Assembly: GCA_964426415.1 (NCBI GenBank)
Contig: CAYRQM010000006.1
Span: 1 to 63,641 of the forward strand
Source of the DNA: UBA3792 sp964426415
Lineage (GTDB): Bacteria; Bacillota; Clostridia; Christensenellales; CAG-138
Direction: 5' to 3'
Length of the DNA stretch: 63,641 nucleotides
In this document: positions 38,869 through 46,634 of the stretch, piece after piece
Numbering within the stretch: position 1 is the stretch's first letter
Layout: each line of letters opens with the position of its first letter
Notes under the pieces: model-generated
Seen by the model: only the letters and a program-made list of their open reading frames with translations
The model's database searches: none
Told to the model about the DNA's origin: nothing
Program-made: the position numbers and the translations under genes

Positions 38869-39725
38869 TGGACTGGCTGAATCAGACGGCGGGGGAGACG
38901 GCAAGCCGCCTTGCCAAAATCAACGAAAGCAACGTGCTGGATTTTTCCGTCAGCGGGTTCGGCATCCGCACCAAGGCGGAACGGTTCATTTGCTTGGTGC
39001 GCACGGCGCTGTTTCCCAACATCTATTCCGAACGTCCCGTGCCCGCGTCGCGGGTGCAGACGTTCATCAGTCTCAACATCGAAACGGCAGGGATGCTGTT
39101 TGCGGAAATCTGCAACGAAATCATCGACGAGACCACCCAAAGCAAGCTGAAGAGGGAGGACATCGAGCGCGTTTCCAAGTCCTTCTTTGAAAGCCTGCCC
39201 GACATTGCCACCACGCTGCGCACCGACATCAAGGCGGCGTACCAAGGCGATCCTGCCGCCAAAAGCATTGCGGAGATTTTACTGGCGTACCCGTCCTTCG
39301 AGGCAATCTCCATCTTCCGCTTGGCGCATCGCCTGTTCGAGCTGGATGTGCCCATGCTGCCTCGCATCATGACGGAATACGCGCACCAGCTGACGGGCAT
39401 CGACATCCATCCGGGCGCCACCATCGGCGACTACTTCTTCATCGACCACGGCACGGGCGTGGTCATCGGCGAGACCACCGTCATCGGCTCCCACGTCAAG
39501 CTGTACCAAGGCGTGACGCTGGGCGCAAAATCCTTCAGCTCGGATGCGGACGGCAATCCCGTCAAGGGCATTCACCGCCATCCGCGCATCGGCAACAACG
39601 TGGTCATCTATTCGGGCGCCACCATCTTGGGCGGCGATACCATCATCGGCGACGACAGCGTCGTAGGCGGCAACGTGTGGCTCACCCACAGCGTCGCACC
39701 CAACAGCATCGTCTACCGCGAATAA
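38868..39725 (+). CDS. cysE: serine O-acetyltransferase
   Basis: A 285-residue enzyme that makes O-acetylserine from serine and acetyl-CoA, the first step of cysteine synthesis. An N-terminal helical region is followed by a left-handed beta-helix with hexapeptide repeats (from about residue 180: IHPGATIGDYFFIDHGTGVVIGE, then HPRIGNNVVIYSGATILGG). The long N-terminal extension fits the EpsC-type enzymes. It is translationally coupled to cysK and ends exactly where the convergent spoVAC gene ends. Confidence 0.95.
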   Translation: MDWLNQTAGETASRLAKINESNVLDFSVSGFGIRTKAERFICLVRTALFPNIYSERPVPASRVQTFISLNIETAGMLFAEICNEIIDETTQSKLKREDIERVSKSFFESLPDIATTLRTDIKAAYQGDPAAKSIAEILLAYPSFEAISIFRLAHRLFELDVPMLPRIMTEYAHQLTGIDIHPGATIGDYFFIDHGTGVVIGETTVIGSHVKLYQGVTLGAKSFSSDADGNPVKGIHRHPRIGNNVVIYSGATILGGDTIIGDDSVVGGNVWLTHSVAPNSIVYRE

Positions 39726-40169
39726 TTAGAACAGCAGCGAAAGCAGCCCCACGACGACCGAAGCCGCAATGCCGTACACCAGCACGGGGCCCGCAATCGA
39801 AAACATCTTGGCGCCCACGCCCAGCACCCAGCCTTCCGAACGATACTCCATGGCGGGTGCGGCAATCGAATTGGCAAAGCCCGTAATTGGCACGACGGTG
39901 CCCGCGCCCGCAAAGGCGGCGATGCGGTCGAAGACGCCGATGCAGGTTAAGAGCGCAGTCAAAAAGACCAACACGATGGCGGTCACGGTGGAGGCGTCCT
40001 CTGTAGAGAGGGCAAACAGCGCGACGGCGCCGTCATGAATGCCCTGCCCGATCACGCAAATCAGTCCGCCCACCGCAAACGCCTTGAGACATTGCAGCAA
40101 AACGGGGCTTTTGGGCGCATGGGCGTCCACCTCCGCTTGATAGGCAAGCGGGTCAAATTTCGTACTCAT
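39726..40169 (-). CDS. spoVAC: stage V sporulation protein AC
   Basis: A 147-residue membrane protein of the SpoVAC family, a mechanosensitive component of the dipicolinic acid channel. It has four hydrophobic segments and the GAGTVVPITGFANSIAAPAMEYRSEGWVLG loop. It is normally followed directly by spoVAD and spoVAE, but here those lie about 12 kb away in another operon. The start overlaps the stop of a 38-codon ORF (ATGA). It abuts cysE tail-to-tail with no visible terminator. Confidence 0.95.
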   Translation of the reverse strand: MSTKFDPLAYQAEVDAHAPKSPVLLQCLKAFAVGGLICVIGQGIHDGAVALFALSTEDASTVTAIVLVFLTALLTCIGVFDRIAAFAGAGTVVPITGFANSIAAPAMEYRSEGWVLGVGAKMFSIAGPVLVYGIAASVVVGLLSLLF

Positions 40170-40282
40170 GGGCGTTCCTCGGTGGGGGTGGCAGTCACAC
40201 GATAGATTTCACGATCCGACGGCAATCCTTCGCCCGCCGTTCCGTGGGGCGTCATCGGATAGATTTTGGTTCGTCTTGGCAT
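40166..40282 (-). CDS. hypothetical 38-residue ORF coupled to spoVAC
   Basis: A small ORF (start MPRRTKIYPM, end ATPTEERP) with GAGAGGAG five bases before its ATG. Its stop overlaps the spoVAC ATG as ATGA. It is basic at the N-terminus, acidic at the C-terminus, and has no membrane segment. It may encode a peptide or merely bring ribosomes to spoVAC. It overlaps the end of the next upstream small ORF in another frame. No family was recognised. Confidence 0.5.
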   Translation of the reverse strand: MPRRTKIYPMTPHGTAGEGLPSDREIYRVTATPTEERP

Positions 40283-40413
40283 AGGGCTCCTCTCATGACA
40301 AATGGTGCGGAGTTCACACGCGGCGTCGTGCCAAAGAGCAGGGGCAGCAAGAGCAGCAATCCCAGCGCCAGAAGGACGAGCCCAAACAGTACAAATCGCA
40401 CCGTTTCCCGCAT
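40252..40413 (-). CDS. hypothetical 53-residue single-TM protein upstream of spoVAC
   Basis: The ORF has a strong ribosome-binding site (CGGAGGT, five bases before the ATG). It encodes a peptide with one hydrophobic segment (about residues 6-28, very Leu-rich) and a short polar tail. Its last 31 bases overlap the following 38-codon ORF in another frame. A sigma-G-like element lies 28 bases upstream, so it may be a forespore membrane peptide. No known family was recognised. Confidence 0.55.
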   Translation of the reverse strand: MRETVRFVLFGLVLLALGLLLLLPLLFGTTPRVNSAPFVMRGALCQDEPKSIR

Positions 40414-40441
40414 AGTGACCTCCGTTGCGTTTCTTTGCGGT

Positions 40442-40471
40442 TATTGTGCGAGAAAAATCTTCAAAAAATAC
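40442..40471 (-). promoter_or_regulatory. forespore (sigma-G-like) promoter before the spoVAC group
   Basis: On the minus strand GTATT (40471-40467), an 18-bp spacer and CACAATA (40448-40442). This matches the sigma-G pattern GHATR-N18-CATWMTA except for one base in each box, and resembles the element before spoVAD. Confidence 0.5.
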
Positions 40472-40492
40472 ACATTTTTCAAGAAATAAAGC

Positions 40493-40521
40493 TTGACATG
40501 GGCGTCCGATTTTGTTAGTAT
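40493..40521 (+). promoter_or_regulatory. promoter of rplM-rpsI
   Basis: A perfect TTGACA (40493-40498), a 17-bp spacer and TAGTAT (40516-40521). Confidence 0.75.
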
Positions 40522-40527
40522 ATTCGG

Positions 40528-40604
40528 TGTGCCATTGGGTGAGACTGTGTCACAGCCCCGACGTCAGGATTTCCAATGCAGCAATTTTTACAATAATGTT
40601 TATG
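40528..40604 (+). promoter_or_regulatory. candidate L13 leader structure
   Basis: The ~90-base leader of rplM contains CATTGG (40533-40538) pairing with CCAATG (40573-40578), enclosing GTGA/TCAC (40539-40542, 40550-40553). Bacillota rplM transcripts often carry an L13 autoregulatory leader. The match to that family was not tested. Confidence 0.4.
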
Positions 40605-40615
40605 GAGGAGTCGCC

Positions 40616-41047
40616 ATGAAATCCTATATGGCAAAGGGCGAAACCGTCGAGCGCAGCTGGTATGTCGTCGACGCGACCGATCTGGTATTGGGTCGTCTGT
40701 CTTCGCAGGTAGCAGCTATTCTCAGAGGGAAACACAAGCCCACGTTCACACCGCACGTCGACTGCGGCGATCATGTGATCATCGTCAATGCGGACAAGGT
40801 TCGCTTGACGGGCAAAAAGCTCGACAAGAAAACTTACATTCATCACACCGGTTATCCGGGTGGTCTGCGTGAAGTCAACTACCGCACCCTATTGGCGCAA
40901 AAGCCTGAGTTCGCGGTTTACGAATCCATCCGTCGCATGATGCCGAAGGGCCCGCTGGGCGCACAAATGCTCACCAAGCTCCGCATCTATGCAGGGCCGG
41001 ATCACAAGCATGAGGCGCAGCAGCCCCAATCGCTCGAACTCAAATAA
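40616..41047 (+). CDS. rplM: 50S ribosomal protein L13
   Basis: A 143-residue ribosomal protein. It has LGRLSSQVAAILRGKHKPTFTPHVDCGD and the typical MMPKGPLG motif near residue 105. The start at 40616 follows TGGAGGAG; the longer frame from 40493 would begin inside the promoter. It is cotranscribed with rpsI. Confidence 0.97.
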   Translation: MKSYMAKGETVERSWYVVDATDLVLGRLSSQVAAILRGKHKPTFTPHVDCGDHVIIVNADKVRLTGKKLDKKTYIHHTGYPGGLREVNYRTLLAQKPEFAVYESIRRMMPKGPLGAQMLTKLRIYAGPDHKHEAQQPQSLELK

Positions 41048-41061
41048 GAAGGAGAATGACT

Positions 41062-41454
41062 ATGGCAAAGACAGCTTTTATCGGCACCGGCAGACGGAAA
41101 AAGTCCGTAGCGCGCGTTCGCCTTCTTCCCGGCACCGGCGCAATCACGATCAACAAACGTGACATCGATTCTTACTTCGGTCTTGAGACCCTGAAGATGA
41201 TCGTCCGTTCCCCCTTGGTTCTGACCAACCTGCTCGGCAAGTATGACGTGAGCGTAAACGTCTACGGCGGCGGCACAACCGGTCAGGCGGGCGCAATCCG
41301 CCACGGCGTATCCCGTGCGTTGCTTACGGTTGATCCCGAGCTTCGCGGCACGCTCAAGAAGGCAGGGTTCCTCACCCGTGACCCGCGCATGAAGGAAAGA
41401 AAGAAATACGGTCTGCACGCAGCACGTCGCGCACCGCAGTTCAGCAAGAGATAA
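41062..41454 (+). CDS. rpsI: 30S ribosomal protein S9
   Basis: A 130-residue protein with GTGRRKKSVARVRL at the N-terminus and the conserved C-terminal tail ending in SKR, which contacts P-site tRNA. The start at 41062 lies seven bases after AAGGAG; the ATG at 41056 is too close to it. Confidence 0.97.
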   Translation: MAKTAFIGTGRRKKSVARVRLLPGTGAITINKRDIDSYFGLETLKMIVRSPLVLTNLLGKYDVSVNVYGGGTTGQAGAIRHGVSRALLTVDPELRGTLKKAGFLTRDPRMKERKKYGLHAARRAPQFSKR

Positions 41455-41466
41455 TTCGCACACCTT

Positions 41467-41493
41467 AAAGGGACGGAACGCCGTCCCTTTTTC
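41467..41493 (+). terminator. intrinsic terminator of rplM-rpsI
   Basis: AAAGGGACGG (41467-41476) pairs with CCGTCCCTTT (41481-41490), loop AACG, T-tract. Confidence 0.92.
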
Positions 41494-41513
41494 TGACAGA
41501 AAGGAGAACGCAA

Positions 41514-42086
41514 ATGGGGGCAAAGGGCGACGCATCCAGAGCGCGGATTCTCAAAGCGGCGCGCACGCTGTTTGCGACACGCGGCTTTTCCCGCGTGACC
41601 ATGGGAGACGTCTGCCAAGCCACGGGGCTGTCACGCGGCGGGCTGTATCGGCACTTTTGCTCCACGGACGCCATCTTTTCCGCCATTCTCAACGAGGAGC
41701 AGGCCCGTGCGGAGGCGGCGCTTGCCCATGCAAAGGCGAACGCCATCCCCACCACGCGCATCGTCTCCACGTTTTTGCGTTCGCGCATCCGCTACATGAT
41801 TGACCCTGCCGCCGCGTGCGACCTTGCCGTGTTCGAGTTCGCCGCCAACAGCGCAGAAGGCAAAGCGCAGCTTGCGGCGCGGGCGCAGCACGCGGTGGAA
41901 ACGCTCACCGCCCTCATCGAGGACGGCTGCGGAATGGGCGCGTATCGCGTGGACGACCCCAAAGCGGTGGCGCTGCACATCCTCTGCACGCTGGAGGGCG
42001 TCGGCAGGCACAACGCGCTGACGCCGCTTTCCGACGATAAGATCGAAGCCCAGCTTGCCCTGTTCGAAGCGATACTGCGCGGCTGA
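41514..42086 (+). CDS. TetR-family transcriptional regulator
   Basis: A 190-residue repressor-type regulator. The N-terminal helix-turn-helix reads ARILKAARTLFATRGFSRVTMGDVCQATGLSRGGLYRHF (about 10-50), the canonical TetR fold. The rest is an all-helical ligand-binding domain with no recognisable specificity. The ATG follows AAAGGAGA. No adjacent drug or metabolic target gene is obvious, so its regulon is unknown. Confidence 0.92.
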   Translation: MGAKGDASRARILKAARTLFATRGFSRVTMGDVCQATGLSRGGLYRHFCSTDAIFSAILNEEQARAEAALAHAKANAIPTTRIVSTFLRSRIRYMIDPAAACDLAVFEFAANSAEGKAQLAARAQHAVETLTALIEDGCGMGAYRVDDPKAVALHILCTLEGVGRHNALTPLSDDKIEAQLALFEAILRG

Positions 42087-42103
42087 TTTCCAACATTCGA
42101 CAG

Positions 42104-42127
42104 ACGGGACGCATGCGCCCGTTTTTT
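42104..42127 (+). terminator. intrinsic terminator of the TetR gene
   Basis: ACGGG (42104-42108) pairs with CCCGT (42118-42122), with an inner CGC/GCG extension, followed by a run of six T. Confidence 0.75.
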
Positions 42128-42208
42128 CGTGTCCCCGATTGGCTAAAAAGAGGATTTTTGACGGTTTTGGCGTATATATACGTTGAACTTTTTTTCGGGA
42201 GGCGCAGG

Positions 42209-43216
42209 ATGGAAGACGGCAGCATTCGCAAGATGCACGAGGAGTGGGAAGTCCAAATGCTTTCCCCGCTTGCCACGCTGGTCATCAACACGCGTGGGCG
42301 TGAGACGCCGTTGCCGCCCTGCCCGCTGCGCACCGATTTTGTCCGCGACCGCGACCGCATTCTGCATTGCAAGTCGTTTCGCCGCTTGAAGCACAAAACC
42401 CAAGTGTTTTTGGCGCCCAAGGGCGACCACTACCGCACACGGCTGACCCACACGCTGGAGGTCACCCAGATCGCCCGCACCATTTCACGCTCGCTGCGGC
42501 TCAACGAAGACCTCACCGAGGCGATTGCCATGGGGCACGATTTGGGGCATACGCCGTTTGGCCATGCGGGCGAATCCGTTCTGAACGATCTGGTTCCGGG
42601 TGGGTTTCGGCACGAGAAGCAAAGCCTGCGCGTGGTCGAAACGCTGGAATACGAGGGCAAGGGGCTGAACCTGACTTGGGAAGTGCGCGACGGCATCGTC
42701 AACCACACCAAAAGCGGTCATCCTGCCACCATCGAGGGCAAGGTGGTGTCGCTTGCCGATCGCATCGCCTACATCAACCACGACATCGACGACGCCATGC
42801 GTGCAGGCGTGCTGTCCGAGGAGGACTTGCCGCGTTCCTGCATCGAGCTGTTCGGGCCCACCCACAGCAACCGCATCAACAGCCTCATTCAAAACGTCGT
42901 GCAAAACAGCATGGACAGCGAGACCATCGCGTTCTCGCCCGATTACGCCGCCGAGTTTGAGCGTCTGCGGGCGTTCATGTTCGAACACGTCTACTACAAC
43001 CCAATCGCCAAAAGCGAGGAAAGCAAAGCGATGGGCGTGGTGCGGCAGCTTTACGAATACTACAACAAAAACCTGCATCTGCTGCCGCCCGAATACGAGC
43101 GCACCATCCAAAAGCACGGCGCAGAGCGTGCCGTTGCCGACTATATCGCGTGCATGACGGACAACTACGCAATCGCCGAATACGAGCGCATCTTCGTCCC
43201 CAAAAGCTGGAATTAA
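42209..43216 (+). CDS. dgt: deoxyguanosinetriphosphate triphosphohydrolase-like protein
   Basis: An HD-superfamily dNTPase of 335 residues. Metal ligands lie in RTRLTHTLEV (H) and GHDLGHTPFGHAGE (HD plus the family's second His set), and YINHDIDD supplies the last Asp. dNTP triphosphohydrolases lower dNTP pools. The chosen ATG has GGGAGG five bases upstream; the frame is open further back into a hydrophobic stretch that is unlikely to be translated. dgt-dnaG-rpoD is a common Clostridia gene order. Confidence 0.9.
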   Translation: MEDGSIRKMHEEWEVQMLSPLATLVINTRGRETPLPPCPLRTDFVRDRDRILHCKSFRRLKHKTQVFLAPKGDHYRTRLTHTLEVTQIARTISRSLRLNEDLTEAIAMGHDLGHTPFGHAGESVLNDLVPGGFRHEKQSLRVVETLEYEGKGLNLTWEVRDGIVNHTKSGHPATIEGKVVSLADRIAYINHDIDDAMRAGVLSEEDLPRSCIELFGPTHSNRINSLIQNVVQNSMDSETIAFSPDYAAEFERLRAFMFEHVYYNPIAKSEESKAMGVVRQLYEYYNKNLHLLPPEYERTIQKHGAERAVADYIACMTDNYAIAEYERIFVPKSWN

Positions 43217-43253
43217 GCACCGCGCAACATCATTTTTGGAAAGGAGCACACAT

Positions 43254-45011
43254 ATGGCGTTTCCCAATGCTTGGCTGGACGAGCTGATGGCAAAAAACGA
43301 CATTGTCTCGGTGGTATCGTCCTATGTGGAGCTCAAGCCCAAGGGCAGAAAGCTTTGGGGGCTTTGTCCGCTGCACGGCGAAAAGACGCCGTCGTTTTCC
43401 GTATCGCCGGACAAGCAGATGTTCTACTGCTTCGGCTGCCACGCGGGCGGCACGGTCATCCAATTCATCATGAGCATGGAACGGCTCACCTTCTATGAAG
43501 CGGTGCAGTCGCTTGCGGCACGGGCGAACATGGAGCTGCCCGACCAAGTGGACGACAAAGCCATGCAGCAGCAGCGCGCCTACAAGGAGCGCCTGTATGC
43601 GGCGAACAAGGCGGCGGCACGCTATTTCATGGAATGCTTCCTCGACCCCGACGTGGGCGCGCCCGCACGGACGTACGCCGCAAAACGCGGGCTCAGCAGC
43701 GAAATCGTCACGCGCTTTGGCGTCGGGTACGCGCCCGATTCTTGGGATTCGCTCAAGAACCACCTCGAAAAGCAGGGCTTTCTGCAAAACGAGCTGGTGG
43801 ACGCGGGGCTTTTGGTGCACAACACGGCACGCGACAGCGTCTACGACGCGTATCGCGGGCGGCTCATCTTCCCGATCCTTGGCACCAACGGCATGGTGCT
43901 GGGCTTTGGCGGTCGCGTCATGACGGACGAAAAGCCCAAATACATCAACACGGGCGACACGCCCATCTACAACAAGCGCAACAATCTGTACGGGCTGTAC
44001 CTGTACAAAACCGAAAAGATCAGCGACCTTGTCATGGTCGAGGGCTATATGGACGTGATCGGCCTGTACAAGGCGGGCGTGCGCAACGCTGTGGCAAGCC
44101 TTGGCACGGCGCTGACGATACAGCAGGCACGGCTGCTCAAACGGTTCGTCACCACGGTGTACATTGCATACGACGGCGACGCAGCGGGGCAAAATGCCAT
44201 GGTACGCGGGCTGGAGATTCTGCGCAGCGAAGGGTTAGAGGTGCGGGTCATTGTGTTCCCCGACGGGCTTGACCCCGACGAGTATGTGCAGGTGTACGGC
44301 AAGGACGGGTTCGACCGCCTCAAAGAAAACGCGCTTGCGCTCAACGCGTTCAAGCTGGAAACCATGGCAAACGGCGTCGACTTTTCCGACGTCAACGCAC
44401 GGGAACGATTCGCCAAATCGGCGTGCGCCTTTGTGGCAAGCCTGCAGCCCATCGAGCAGGAGCGCTACTACAAAACCATTGCGCAAAAGACGGGCTATGG
44501 CGTGGAAGCGCTGCAAGCGCAAGGTCTGCGCAGCGGCGGCGTCGCCTTTTCTGCTGGCGCGACGGTGGTACGCGGCGGGCTTCGACGGCGTGCCGACGAC
44601 AAGGAGGACGCCAGAACGGTGGCGGAACGCACGCTGCTGCTTGCCTGCCTGACCGATGCGGCGGCGTTGCGGTTAGCCGGGCAGCACCACGCCGAAACGC
44701 TGTTGCAGCAGGCGCCGTATCGCAGCTTGTTCTTGGCGATGCAGCGGGACGGAAGCCGTTTTTCGCTGCCGCAGTATGCAAGCGAGCTGTCCCAGGAGGA
44801 GGCGGAGACCATCTCGGCGATCCTTCGGGAGGAGGGCGCCATCAAGAACGCCGTCAAGTCGGCAGAGGATTGCTTGAAGACCTTGGAGCAAACCGACGCG
44901 GCAGCCGAAATTGAATCGCTGCAGGCGCAGCTTTTGCGCCCCGACCTTTCGGCAGACGAGAAAAAAGCATTGGCAAAAGAGATCACACAACGCATTCGGG
45001 CAAATAAATAA
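43254..45011 (+). CDS. dnaG: DNA primase
   Basis: A 585-residue primase synthesising RNA primers at the fork. The CHC2 zinc finger is CPLHGEKTPSFSV...FYCFGCHAGG (about 38-62). The TOPRIM domain has VEGYMDVIGLYKAG and AYDGDAAGQ. A helicase-binding C-terminal region follows. The ATG at 43254 has AAAGGAG eight bases upstream; a TTG at 43236 is less likely. It is followed closely by rpoD. Confidence 0.97.
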   Translation: MAFPNAWLDELMAKNDIVSVVSSYVELKPKGRKLWGLCPLHGEKTPSFSVSPDKQMFYCFGCHAGGTVIQFIMSMERLTFYEAVQSLAARANMELPDQVDDKAMQQQRAYKERLYAANKAAARYFMECFLDPDVGAPARTYAAKRGLSSEIVTRFGVGYAPDSWDSLKNHLEKQGFLQNELVDAGLLVHNTARDSVYDAYRGRLIFPILGTNGMVLGFGGRVMTDEKPKYINTGDTPIYNKRNNLYGLYLYKTEKISDLVMVEGYMDVIGLYKAGVRNAVASLGTALTIQQARLLKRFVTTVYIAYDGDAAGQNAMVRGLEILRSEGLEVRVIVFPDGLDPDEYVQVYGKDGFDRLKENALALNAFKLETMANGVDFSDVNARERFAKSACAFVASLQPIEQERYYKTIAQKTGYGVEALQAQGLRSGGVAFSAGATVVRGGLRRRADDKEDARTVAERTLLLACLTDAAALRLAGQHHAETLLQQAPYRSLFLAMQRDGSRFSLPQYASELSQEEAETISAILREEGAIKNAVKSAEDCLKTLEQTDAAAEIESLQAQLLRPDLSADEKKALAKEITQRIRANK

Positions 45012-45024
45012 GGAGACGGGAATC

Positions 45025-46296
45025 ATGGCATCAAAGAAAGTTAAATTGACCACACCGATCGAACCGACCGAGGAGACGCCGTTGGATATGACGGAAGAAG
45101 CCGCTGCGGATGCGGCGGCGGACATGGCGGCGGACATGGCGGACGACCTGCCGGAAGACACGGAGGCGCTTGCCGACTCCATCGAAACGGCGGAAGCAAG
45201 CGAAGCGCCTGTAGAGGGCAAACCGAGCAAGACGCCTGCCGCCAAGATTCAAGAGCTGTTGGACAGCGGCAAGCAAAAGGGCATCCTCACCTACAGCGAG
45301 GTCATGGACGCCTTGAGCGAGCTGGAGCTGGATCAGGACGCCATCGAAAAGGTGTACAGCGACTTGGAAGAGCTGAACATCGACGTGGTGGAGGAGGTCG
45401 AAGTACCCGAGGACATCGACGAGGAGATTGCCCAAATCGAGACGGTCTTGGCGTCGTCCGAGGGCATCAACATCGACGATCCGGTTCGTATGTACCTCAA
45501 AGAAATCGGCAAGGTGCCGCTTTTGACCGCGCAGGAGGAAGTCGAAATTGCGCAGCGCATGGCGGACGGCGACTTGGACGCCAAGCATCAGCTTGCGGAG
45601 GCAAACCTGCGCCTTGTGGTGTCCATCGCCAAAAGATACGTCGGACGCGGCATGCTGTTTTTGGACTTGATTCAAGAGGGCAATTTGGGGCTCATCAAGG
45701 CGGTCGAAAAATTCGACTACCGCAAGGGCTACAAGTTTTCCACCTATGCGACGTGGTGGATTCGCCAAGCGATCACCCGCGCCATCGCAGACCAAGCCCG
45801 CACCATCCGTATTCCCGTGCACATGGTAGAGACCATCAACAAGCTCATCCGCGTCAATCGGCAGCTGGTGCAGGAATACGGCCGTGACCCGCGCCCCGAC
45901 GAGATCGCCAAGGAAATGGGCATCTCCGAGGACAAAGTCCGCGAGATCATCAAGATCGCCCAAGAGCCGGTTTCGTTGGAAACCCCCATCGGCGAGGAGG
46001 ACGACTCGCATCTGGGCGATTTCATCCCCGACGACGACGCGCCCGCACCCGCCGACGCCGTGGCAGTGGCGCTCCTAAAGGAACAGCTTGTCGAGGTGCT
46101 CAACACGCTGACCCCGCGGGAAGCCAAGGTTCTGCGCCTGCGCTACGGCTTGGACGACGGCAAGGCACGCACGCTGGAGGAAGTGGGCAAGGAGTTCAAC
46201 GTCACCCGCGAGCGCATCCGCCAAATCGAGGCAAAGGCGCTGCGCAAGCTCCGCCATCCCTCCCGCAGCAAAAAGCTCAAAGACTTTTTGGAATAA
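45025..46296 (+). CDS. rpoD: RNA polymerase primary sigma factor (sigma-A)
   Basis: Housekeeping sigma factor, 423 residues. Region 1.1-like sequence (about 70-110), region 1.2 (DDPVRMYLKEIG), region 2 (NLRLVVSIAKRYVGRGMLFLDLIQEGNLGLIKAVEKFDYRKGYKFSTYATWWIRQAI, split across 2.1-2.4), region 3, and region 4.2 (REAKVLRLRYGL ... EVGKEFNVTRERIRQIEAKALRKLRHP) are all intact. The first ~65 residues form an extra acidic, Ala-rich stretch. The start at 45025 follows AAGGAGA. Confidence 0.98.
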   Translation: MASKKVKLTTPIEPTEETPLDMTEEAAADAAADMAADMADDLPEDTEALADSIETAEASEAPVEGKPSKTPAAKIQELLDSGKQKGILTYSEVMDALSELELDQDAIEKVYSDLEELNIDVVEEVEVPEDIDEEIAQIETVLASSEGINIDDPVRMYLKEIGKVPLLTAQEEVEIAQRMADGDLDAKHQLAEANLRLVVSIAKRYVGRGMLFLDLIQEGNLGLIKAVEKFDYRKGYKFSTYATWWIRQAITRAIADQARTIRIPVHMVETINKLIRVNRQLVQEYGRDPRPDEIAKEMGISEDKVREIIKIAQEPVSLETPIGEEDDSHLGDFIPDDDAPAPADAVAVALLKEQLVEVLNTLTPREAKVLRLRYGLDDGKARTLEEVGKEFNVTRERIRQIEAKALRKLRHPSRSKKLKDFLE

Positions 46297-46303
46297 GCAT
46301 AAA

Positions 46304-46334
46304 AGCGCCTCCGGTCGTCGGGGGCGCTCTTTTC
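46304..46334 (+). terminator. intrinsic terminator of dnaG-rpoD
   Basis: AGCGCC (46304-46309) pairs with GGCGCT (46323-46328), with further inner pairing, then CTTTTC. Confidence 0.8.
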
Positions 46335-46384
46335 TCGTCGGCGTACACGTTTTCACCCTGCGCGGAAGCGAGGACTGACAGACG

Positions 46385-46446
46385 AGAATGAAGAAATGAA
46401 GGAATGAAGAAATTTTGATAATGGCGGCTCTGCCGCCATTTTGATT
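46385..46446 (+). repeat. GAATGAAG element with AATGGCGGC hairpin
   Basis: Repeated GAATGAAG-like words are followed by AATGGCGGC (46420-46428), loop TCT, GCCGCCATT (46432-46440) and T residues. A reverse-orientation copy lies at 61799-61850. It resembles a portable terminator. Confidence 0.75.
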
Positions 46447-46484
46447 GTCATGGCGTACACAAAAACGAAAATGCACCCTGCGTG

Positions 46485-46632
46485 GTCATTCTGTAGGGGC
46501 GGATATGATCCGCCCGCCGTGTTCCGCTTACACGCGAGATCCTTCGGCTTTGCCTCAGGATGACATATTGGCGTTGTTACATTGCATTCCCCCAAATCGT
46601 GTACGCGGGTGTTCCCGCAAAAGGGTGGCAGC
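46485..46632. repeat. composite dispersed repeat between rpoD and putP
   Basis: It contains GGTCATTCTG, the GGGCGGAT/ATCCGCCC hairpin (46497-46515), GCGAGATCCTTCGG facing CAGGATGACA, and then the reverse complement of the CTACC...TTTTGCGGGAACACCCGCG module (46600-46632), ending three bases from the putP stop. Confidence 0.8.
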
Positions 46633-46634
46633 GC

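Noticed and set aside
40244..40489. 81-residue plus-strand ORF before rplM
   Set aside because: It is antisense to two small ORFs with good ribosome-binding sites, lacks its own, and ends just before the rplM promoter.
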